DNA from: Ceratotherium simum simum
Taxonomy: Eukaryota; Chordata; Mammalia; Perissodactyla; Rhinocerotidae
Direction of reading: 5' to 3'
NCBI RefSeq assembly: GCF_000283155.1
Contig: NW_004454207.1
Coordinates: 14,587,358-14,651,357 of the forward strand
DNA length: 64,000 nucleotides
A program made the position numbers and the translations under genes. Shown here in pieces: positions 56,166-64,000 of this stretch. The notes beneath the pieces are model-generated. The model was not told where the DNA came from. It was given only the letters and a program-made list of their open reading frames with translations, and made no database searches. Numbering within the stretch: position 1 is the first letter of the stretch; each line of letters opens with the position of its first letter.

Positions 56166-58119
56166 ATGAAACTATTACCATCATAATATTAGAAAAATAT
56201 TTTGTGACATATAAAGTGTGCAAACTCCATGTCATGAATCAGTACATGTAGCATCATTCTAATTTTGCGAGAAAATATACAGAAAAAAATGCATAGAAGA
56301 AAAATGAGAAGAAGGAAATGAAATGATTTATTTTTATACTTTATTCTCTTTACAAATATAAATATGATTTTGTTAGTTTTCCAAAATGACTATTTGTTTC
56401 TTTCATTGTCAGAAAAAATTATAATCTGTGTCAGCAAACAGGTTATACAGGCAGTGACCCAGGCAATAATTTTACTATTTTATTTATAGAAATATACTTC
56501 ATCATCAAACAGATCAAAATAATGTATGTTTAAGAATCTTTAAAACAATAAACATCATATTCATTAAGAGGAGATTCAAGGATCAAGGACTTTTATGTCT
56601 GTTTACAAAGATTCTATATTTACAACTCCACATATCCTGTTAATATATTGAAAAAGGAATAGACAAAGCAAAAACTAATATTCCCAAGGGACTGGAGAAA
56701 GACAAGGCAAAATTTGCAGAAGGGAAATTAAAATCAGAAAAGCTTGGAGGAAAATGTACCTGGGTACATCGTGATGCCAAGCTTATTTGGAGAGAGCTAG
56801 CTGATCATTGTGGTTAATCTACTGAAACTGAGCAAGGAGAAAAATGCTACAATCACGTTGAGGCTGTCCTGAGACGTGAGGCAAACTCTGCTTAATATTC
56901 ATGGCAATGAATCAGCTCACGTAGCTGGCCAGCTCATGAAGTCAGTGGCAACTCCCTCTCACCCCCCACAGACACAGGTGCACACACACATGCACACACA
57001 TACATACTCAAATTCTTATTCTTTGACTCACTGTTTTAAACCAGGCTTATAGAAACCTATCAAATATGAACCTTACACCTTTTCCATTTTTATCCCCCTC
57101 ACGAGTGGAATGGTCATTCTCTCTTCACGTGTAAGACACTTAACACATCCTCAGTGCTTCTGCTATTTCTTGGAACTTCTCGTTCCAGGAAAACTAGGTA
57201 AAGGTCAGAACAATTCACTGCTTTATTCTTTTAGGGAACTCCAAATCTATAGAATGGGAGATAGAATTAGTGAGTTATTATATAATTCATCATGTTTCTT
57301 CCTCTAAAAATAGCCAGCATGAAATTGCTTTCCAATATTTACTGTTATATTCACTTTTATTTTTCTCTAATACCATTTTTACTTCTTCTTTTCTCTTCTT
57401 TCCCCTGGAACCCACTTAACTGGCAGAACTAGTCCCTTTTTATTTTCTGGCTTTCAGGTCATATTCCGTGAGCAAGTTGAACACATATAATCACTAGGCT
57501 AGCATTGTGAATGTAGTGAAATATTTATTCCAGAAGGCAGATTTTAATTATGATTCTATTAAAAGAATATCAGTAACATGGTAAAATTTACATTCACCAT
57601 TCTTCTCTAAAATAATAGGGACTTCATGACTTTTTTTTGCTTAAATCTGTTTTATTATTTCCTTTGAAAGATGTGTTAAAAATATTCAAATGCTACTGAT
57701 AACCCCTACCAAAAATAATTACATTACTTTGTTGAAAATTACTATTAATATTTAATCCACAGTAGATGAGTTACTATGATTATGAGAAAATCTCATTTTT
57801 TAGAATTCATAACTTTCACTCACCAGGCACACATGAACAAGCAGTGCCATATGCATTCTCAAAGATGGGCTTATCAAGCACTGAATCAAAGCCTTGCCTC
57901 CTCCTCCTAAATTAACTGAATTTAGTATTACCAGATATCTGAAATAATAGATTTCAACTAAAGCTAAAATGTCACAGTTTCTCTTTGAATGATCATTTGC
58001 ATGCCATATTATTGAAAGCAGTACCATAGTATTAAAAGCATTCTCATCTTCAAATTTATCCATTCTTTATTAATACAGAGACTTTTTACCACAAAGTAAT
58101 AGCAATTTTTATAATATAG
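56166..58119. other. Mostly unique AT-rich sequence
   Basis: No repeat family or gene recognised apart from a loose CA-rich tract at 56976-57006. The open stretch at 57800-58063 (minus) has no recognisable domain. Confidence 0.5.
56976..57006. repeat. Imperfect (CA)n
   Basis: CACAGGTGCACACACACATG followed by CACACACATACATAC; interrupted. Confidence 0.75.
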
Positions 58120-58124
58120 TTGAT

Positions 58125-58275
58125 ATAGAACCAAGAACTCTTCTAAGCACCCCTCAATTCATTTAATTTCCCCCACAACCATGTCTGTAGGTAATACCAT
58201 TATCTCCATTATACAGACAAGGAAACAGACTCTAAGTTTAACTAAATTGCCCAAGATCACCCAGGTGATGATAAA
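58125..58275 (-). mobile_element. MIR SINE
   Basis: Antisense MIR core: AGAACTCTTCTAAGCACCCC, CATTTAATTTCCCCCACAAC, TTATCTCCATTATACAGACAAGGAAACAG and ATTGCCCAAGATCACCCAGG. Confidence 0.88.
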
Positions 58276-58390
58276 GGGGGTATATCAAATGCTTCCTCCT
58301 CTAAATATCTATATACAAGCTTCTACGTACTTTACATGCAACAGACAAGACTGAAGTCATAAGGAAACAGACAGAGGGTATATACTTAGG

Positions 58391-58507
58391 TATGGAGTGA
58401 CCAACTGTACCGGTTTGCCCAGGACCAAGGCATTTCCTGGGATGTGCAACTTTCAGTGCTAAAACCAGGCAGGTCCTGACCACACTGGGATAAAGTGGTC
58501 ACCGTAA
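58391..58507. mobile_element. Short inverted-repeat DNA element relic
   Basis: The left end TATGGAGTGACCAACTGTAC and the right end (read on the complement) TACGGTGACCACTTTATCCC are related, giving imperfect terminal inverted repeats of roughly 25-30 bases around a short core (AACTTTCAGTGCTAAAACCAGG). I recognise the pattern GGTGACCAACTGTCCCGGTTTGCCC as a common mammalian short DNA element. The superfamily is not assigned. Confidence 0.55.
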
Positions 58508-58609
58508 AATAAGCTAATAAATGTGAAGTTGTCAAAACAATGCTTAACTCATAGTAAGTACTATGTTTTATTGATTAATAATCAATCTAGGAAAACAAAT
58601 CTCAAAACT

Positions 58610-58790
58610 TTAAAGCAACCAGTTTTGTGGATCAGTAATTTAGGAGAGGCTCTGCTGGACAGTTCTGCTGGTCTAATCAGGGCTCACTCGTGTGACTGAG
58701 GTTACCTGGCCTTACATGTCTGGTGGTGGGTGCTGGCTGTTCGTTTGTGCTGGCTATTGCCTGCAATGATAGGGGTGACAGGAAATACGT
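58610..58790 (-). mobile_element. Possible MLT1-like LTR fragment
   Basis: GTGGATCAGTAATTTAGGAGAGG, CTGGACAGTTCTGCTGGTC, AGGGCTCACTCGTGTGACTG and TACATGTCTGGTGGTGGGTGC resemble older MaLR LTRs read antisense. Ends unclear. Confidence 0.45.
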
Positions 58791-59159
58791 ATCCAGTAAG
58801 CTAGCTTGAGCCAATTCATATGTCAACAGTCACAGGATTCCCCAAAGTAGTAACAGAGTACTCTCAATACCGTCTCACAGTTCTCTCATAACCCCTTAGT
58901 CAATTCATTCTCTCACTAAAGACCTTTTCATCACCTCTTATTCTCATTAAATATCACTCCTTGTTCTATCTCTCAGGTGATGACCTTGTTACTAATCTAG
59001 CTGAGAAAAACAAAAGCAATCAGAATAAAGCCTTCTCATTCTTCTATCAAACTGTTCACTGTAATTGGCCTTGATAGTGATAGAATGGATAGACTCTCTA
59101 TGCATCTAATGCCAACCCCTTCTCTTGTTATATTGAATGCATGTACTCTTCCCTACTAA
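58791..59159. other. Nothing recognised
   Basis: No repeat or coding signal recognised. Confidence 0.45.
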
Positions 59160-60500
59160 AAAAGTTTGCTTTAGCCATGGATTGGAAAACTCAGTATTAT
59201 TACAATGGTGATTCTCCCCCAAATATATCTCAAGATTCAACACAATCCTTATCAAAATCCAAGTAGAATTTTTTTTGGTAGAAATTGACAAGCTGGTCCT
59301 AAAATTTATAAAAATGCAGAGATCCAGAATAAGCAAAACAATCTTTAAAAAGAACAAAGTTGGAAGACTTACACTTCCTTATTTCAAACTTATTATAAAG
59401 CCAGTAATCAAGGCAATGTGGTACTGGTTTAAGGACAGGCATATAGATCCATGGCCAGATCCATGGCCAATTGGTTATTGACAAAAGTACCAAGGTAATT
59501 CAATTGAGAACAGATTGTCTTTTCAACAATCTTATTATAAAACAATTGGGTATCCATATTATGAGACATTATAAGACAACTGGACATCCATATGCAAAAG
59601 ATAAATTAGACTCGTACTTTACACCATACACAAAATTAACTCAAAATGGATCATAGGTCTAAATATAAGAGCCAAAACTATAAAACTTCTGGAGAAGAAC
59701 ATAGGAAAAAATATTTATGAACTTGAGTTAGGCAAATAGTTCTTACATATGACACCAAAAGCCAAATCCATAAAATAAAATAAAAAATGATAAACTGGAC
59801 TTTTGTGCTTCAAGTCATACCACTAAGAAACCTCAAAGTTTTGGCAAGGATGTAGAGAAGGTAGAACCCTAATACATTGCTGTTGAGAATGTAAAATGGT
59901 GCAGCCACTTTGGAAAACAGTTTGGTACTTCTCAAAAAGTGTATCATAAATTTACCATACAACCCAATAATTCCACTCCTAGGTATCTACCAAAGAGAAA
60001 TGAAAACACATCGACTTCACAAAGATTTGCACACAAACGATCATAACAGAATTATTCATAAGGGCTTCAAACTGGAAACAATCCAAATGTTCATCAATTG
60101 GTGAATGGATAAACAAAATATGGTGCTCCATATAATTGAACACTATCAGTCAAAAGGAACAGACCATTTATGCATGCTACAACATGGAAGAATCTTAAAA
60201 ACTTTATGCTAAGTGAAAGAAGCCAGATTCAAAAGATTGTATGTCATGTGAATCCGTTTTAAGGGATGTCCACAAAAAGGCAAATGTATACAGAGAGAAA
60301 GCAGATGATGGAAGTTAGAATGGAGATTGACTACAAATGGACATGAGGGATCTTTCTGGGATGATGAAAAGGTCCAAAACTAGATTATGGTGATGGTTGC
60401 ACAAGTCCATAAATTTATTAAAAATCAATGAATTGTACACTTACAATGGGTGAATTTTATATTGTGTAAATTACATCTCAATGAAACTGTTAGCCAAAAG
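59160..60500 (+). mobile_element. Old 5'-truncated L1 ORF2 3' end and UTR
   Basis: Sense ORF2 after RT: a readable stretch at 59275-59424 gives V-L-K-F-I-K-M-Q-R-S-R-I-S-K then R-L-T-L-P-Y-F-K-L, matching the L1 [13 protein letters not shown]...GGITLPDFK region. Later GCAGCCACTTTGGAAAACAGTTTGG, AACCCAATAATTCCACTCCTAGG and TTGGTGAATGGATAAACAAAATATGG. The 3' UTR ends with TGGGTGAATTTTATATTGTGTAAATTACATCTCAATGAAACTG, an L1MC/L1ME-type end. An 11-bp tandem duplication (GATCCATGGCC) occurs at about 59447-59470. Confidence 0.88.
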
Positions 60501-61349
60501 GAGAAGGAGGAGAAATTTTGGCTCTGATTAGTCAGCCATAGAGAAGTCAAGAACAGCCAAGGGGAAAAATGAGGAGATAGAAAGACAACGAAGAGGGAAG
60601 GATCCTTGGATGATAGCTGGATTCTGAGGCCAAAGGATAAACTATGGCCAGTGAAAATATCCCAGGGGCAAATATGGCCAAGAAATTTTAAGAATGTTTA
60701 AGTGATTCAATTTCCAAATTTGCTACTGTGGTATGAAAATATAGATAACACAGCATAAACTATTCTCTTTCTTACATCAATACATCCTTTATTTCTGTAA
60801 CTAGCCACATCTTTCCCTTTTCTCTTGAGTAATGACTATCTCACCCATTCTCTATTTGTAACTGGGCACTGGAATTAATGCCACTGTGATATCCTTTGGC
60901 AAAAAAAAAAAAACATAAATTTACTCAAATCTCTCCTCCTTAGGGGGTAAGAATTTTGTACTCTGGCTTTGTGAAATTCAGATGATGGTTCAATTTACCA
61001 ACTGGAGTTTGGAAGAATCTCCATCCTATGGCTTACTACTTACTATGGGGAATTAATTTCTGACTTTTCTATCATGTTCCTGAAATACATGGGAACTGAT
61101 ACAAATGTGACCGACATGCTGGCTAGAGGGGTCGTGAGATGCTTTGGCAGGTGAACCCATGGATTTGCTCTTGATCCATTACTGCTAGTCCGGTTTCTAT
61201 CTTTACTTGCTCAGATTCATGTTATTACTGATCATGCTTGCAGACTGGACTGGAAGTGTACTGTGCTTTGCCTAGCACAACATCAGTAGAATAATTCAAG
61301 GTGATTCTCCCAAAAGAGATGAATTTCTTGACTCATAAAATTGTGCAGA
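60501..61349. other. Nothing recognised
   Basis: Apart from an A-run at 60901-60912, no repeat or coding signal was recognised. Confidence 0.45.
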
Positions 61350-61580
61350 CCCCATGGTGTAGTACCACATACTTAAAGTTCGTATAGATCTGTGTTTAAA
61401 TCTCAGCTCTATTATTCGTTTGCTGTATATCTTTGCAAACATACCTTAATTTTGTTGAAACTCATTTTACCCATATGCAAAAATGGGGATCATTACATTT
61501 AATTCACAAGGAGCCACTATGAGGCTCAAATTAAAAGATGTATGTCACAGTGCATTGCATATAGTGGACAAATGAATTTA
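61350..61580 (+). mobile_element. MIR SINE
   Basis: Nearly full-length sense MIR: CATGGTGTAGTACCACATAC, GTGTTTAAATCTCAGCTCTATTATTCG, TGAAACTCATTTTACCCATATGCAAAAATGGGGATCATTA, GCCACTATGAGGCTCAAATTAAAAG, ACAGTGCATTGCATATAGTGGAC. Confidence 0.9.
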
Positions 61581-61702
61581 TAGACATAATTTTATCCATT
61601 CACCTATTTTCCCTATTGGCATAGTCAACCTGTGTGCTTTAAAATTTAGCTCACCTCCTTAGGTATTTTCTGTGGAGCAGCCCTTTATTCCAGTGAGAAA
61701 TT

Positions 61703-61741
<39 letters not shown>

Positions 61742-61761
61742 CCTACCTACCTACCTACCTA
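61703..61761. repeat. (TCTA)n(CCTA)n compound tetranucleotide microsatellite
   Basis: About nine TCTA units followed directly by five CCTA units, without interruption. Tetranucleotide repeats of this kind are usually length-polymorphic. Confidence 0.97.
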
Positions 61762-64000
61762 GCCCTATCTATTTCCCTATATCTACTCTCTAGCTAAAAA
61801 TAATTTAAAAAGTGATTTTGATATATTTAAAATAGTAATATTTCCACTGAATGTCGCATTGTATATAGAGATTGCTCATATGAGGTGTTACTATCAAGTA
61901 ATAAGATAGATTTCAAATAATAAAACAAATTTCCACATGTAGTTGGGGAATTGATCTTATCATTTTAGGGACGTGGTTTCTATAACATGTAGAGATAATT
62001 CTGCTATGCTAAGTCCTACTGGGGAACTATAAAGTAATTCTAATGTTTTTTTATAGTCTAAATATATAAAATTCTACATTCATAGATGTCTCAATTTTGA
62101 ATTCTCTCATTTATACAAGGGATTTGTGTGATAAAATTATATCAAGCTATATTTCATAAACCAAAGCATTATAGGTTTGGAATTGTTTAAACAATTATCT
62201 AGTCCATACCAAGGAATCTTTGGGGAATGAGTCTGTTTAAAAGTTTTACCCATTGTGAAAGTAAGTTGGCAAATTTGTTTGCTGCCTTAAGACTCATTGA
62301 TAAGCTCTATTTTTCAAGTAGTGAACTGTTCACATGCTTTCTCCCCAGCTTTCTCTATCCCAAAGTCCTCTGTTCTGGGATTTCCAAAAAAGTTTAGAGG
62401 CCACCCAATAGCCCACTCTCTTGTATTAGGCTGTGTATTCTAGATGCAGACCCTGAGGCAAGGACTCACGTAAAAGTGATTTTCTAGAAAGTATTTCTGA
62501 TAAGTGTTACAGGGGTGGGAAAGAAGGGCTGGGCTGGGGAGGGGCCTAAGCAAGGGTACACTATCAAGCAAAGCCCCATGGAAGGTAAATTTGCCTAAAT
62601 CCCACTGAGGAGCTTTAGAGACAATATTGATCACACTTGACAGTTGTCTCCATGATGGTACAAGGGAGCTGGAGCATTTCTACTCCCCATTCCAGTCAGT
62701 TATTGGTTAAATGCCTCCTGGCAGGGAAGGGGGGGGCATAGTAAATTCCAGGCACTTCTGGCTCTCCATGCACCCAAGCAAAGCAAGTGTGGCGGTTTGA
62801 GGATAGTCCTCAAAACAAAGAGATATAGGTGCTGGTTGTTGGGAGTGAAAGCATGTAAGCACTTGGTATACATAAAAAAGGAAAAAAGGCACAAAAATGA
62901 TAAAATAATCCTAGGAGATATGTGCAAAGCACTGGCAACATCTGCTATTACACCTCAATTCTCTGCTAAAAAAAATTCTGATTTTTTTGGAGAGTGCCAA
63001 CGTACATAGTCCCAGTCAATTCGGGGCTACATCACAATTGGTCTATTATGTTTATGAAAATTTTGTTTTCTTTGCCCTTGATTACTCTAAGTGTGAGCAT
63101 GTGCCCGTATCTGGTAAGTGGAAAATCTACTTAAGGTCTCTGGAAACCTTGTTTCTCCCTGAAAAAGTATAATCTTTCCTCTCTTTTTTTCTGCTTTTGA
63201 TGTTGCCGCTTGAGACTATATTGCTTGGAGCTACTGTAGCCATCAAATTTGTATCAGTGAAGGAATGAAAGAGTGTGGGTACCCGAAGACGCTGTGGGAC
63301 CACAGAATCAACCCAGAGACTGCCAACCTCTGGACTTCCGGTCAAATAAACAATAAGTGCCATTTTGACATGAGTCAGAGGTGTTCAATCTAGAGTGTGT
63401 GCACCTCTGGCTCAGGCACAGACTTCCCTGGAAGAGAAAGCATGGATTGTACAAAGCTATTGATTTCCAGGTTCAACTTCCTAAAATGGATCCTCAAATC
63501 GATCTGCCTAAGAAGGGCACACACGTGATGGAGGTGCTGCTGCTTTCCCTCCTCCCCTTTCACAATCTCTTTCGGTCCTTGTAAGAGAACGAAAACCTCC
63601 ACTCTATCTCTAAACATTGTCCCAGGTGGTAAAAACCTCTAGGACACCAAAGGGAGAATTTGCTAGAATATAATCATACTGGTTTTGGGAAAGTGAATGA
63701 CTCTAATTACTGGATAACAAATCATTTTGCGAGGCAAGTGGTTCCCACTTCGTTGATTTCCAATGAACTGAAGGAGAATCTAATCAAGTTCTGAGCTAAT
63801 AGATCATTAAAACATTATTTGATGGTGGATCATTCGGTTATTTTTGCATATAACTTAGGAGTTCAAAAGACTGAATTGCAAAACTTCTATTTCTCTACTT
63901 CTTGTGAACAAGGTTTGTCAACACTCTCTATTACAAAATTTAAAAATGAGGATAAAGTCTACATTTAACCTTGGCTCATTCTAGCAATAAGTAATATCCA
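61762..64000. other. Mostly unique sequence, possible faint repeat relics
   Basis: 62420-62720 (GGTGGGAAAGAAGGGCTGGGCTGGGGAGGGGCC) and 63200-63380 (CTTGGAGCTACTGTAGCCATC, TGCCAACCTCTGGACTTCCGG) have the look of old interspersed repeats but cannot be named. Open stretches at 62440-63009 and 63127-63617 occur on both strands without recognisable domains. No gene is called. Confidence 0.4.

Overview
This window is mammalian nuclear DNA, almost certainly from a perissodactyl (the horse, tapir and rhinoceros group). The evidence is about ten copies of the tRNA-derived SINE family I know as ERE (equine repetitive element). They share a GGGCTGGCCC-type start, a TGGC..AG.GG A box, a GGTTCGGATCC-like B box and AGATGTTAGCTCAGGG body motifs. 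They lie among L1, MIR and MaLR (MLT1) repeats that all placental mammals carry. I cannot separate horse from rhinoceros or tapir by eye. The sequence is AT-rich, and I find no protein-coding exon, functional tRNA or rRNA gene, or CpG island. It reads as intergenic or deep intronic DNA.

Layout. 1-118 is the tail of a SINE cut by the window edge; 935-1415 is an MLT1 solo LTR. 2026-5195 is a long decayed L1 with an older L1 3' end behind it. 6.2-9.7 kb holds MIRs and a hAT-like transposon relic. 10.9-16.8 kb is a patchwork of old L1 pieces with two SINE insertions. 16.9-18.2 kb is a young L1 with an inverted 5' segment between perfect 16-bp target duplications. 18.2-25.3 kb is mostly unique, with two MIRs and one SINE. 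25.3-26.2 kb is a second young L1 with a double tail. 26.2-31.3 kb is mostly unique with microsatellites. 31.36-32.13 kb is an MLT1 LTR split by a short L1 tip. 33.7-37.0 kb is an old minus-strand L1 broken by a SINE, an unclassified block and an ERV1-like LTR. 37.86-38.46 kb is a diverged minisatellite leading into an old L1 3' region up to 39.66 kb. 39.7-43.05 kb is repeat-poor. 43.06 kb to the end alternates L1 pieces, SINEs, a second LTR of the same family, a long unnamed old repeat (47.87-50.15 kb), MIRs, an old L1 (59.16-60.5 kb) and a tetranucleotide microsatellite. A 100-N assembly gap lies at 55888-55987.

There are no genes acting together here. What can be read is a layered insertion history: MIR, old L1 and MLT1 first, then L1M copies, an ERV1-like LTR family and SINEs, then two L1 insertions with 3' ends about 98 percent identical. 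The most informative points are the twin-primed L1, the double-tailed L1, the modular SINEs, the minisatellite, and an assembly gap that looks false because 45 bp repeat exactly on both sides. I found no convincing undescribed biological system.
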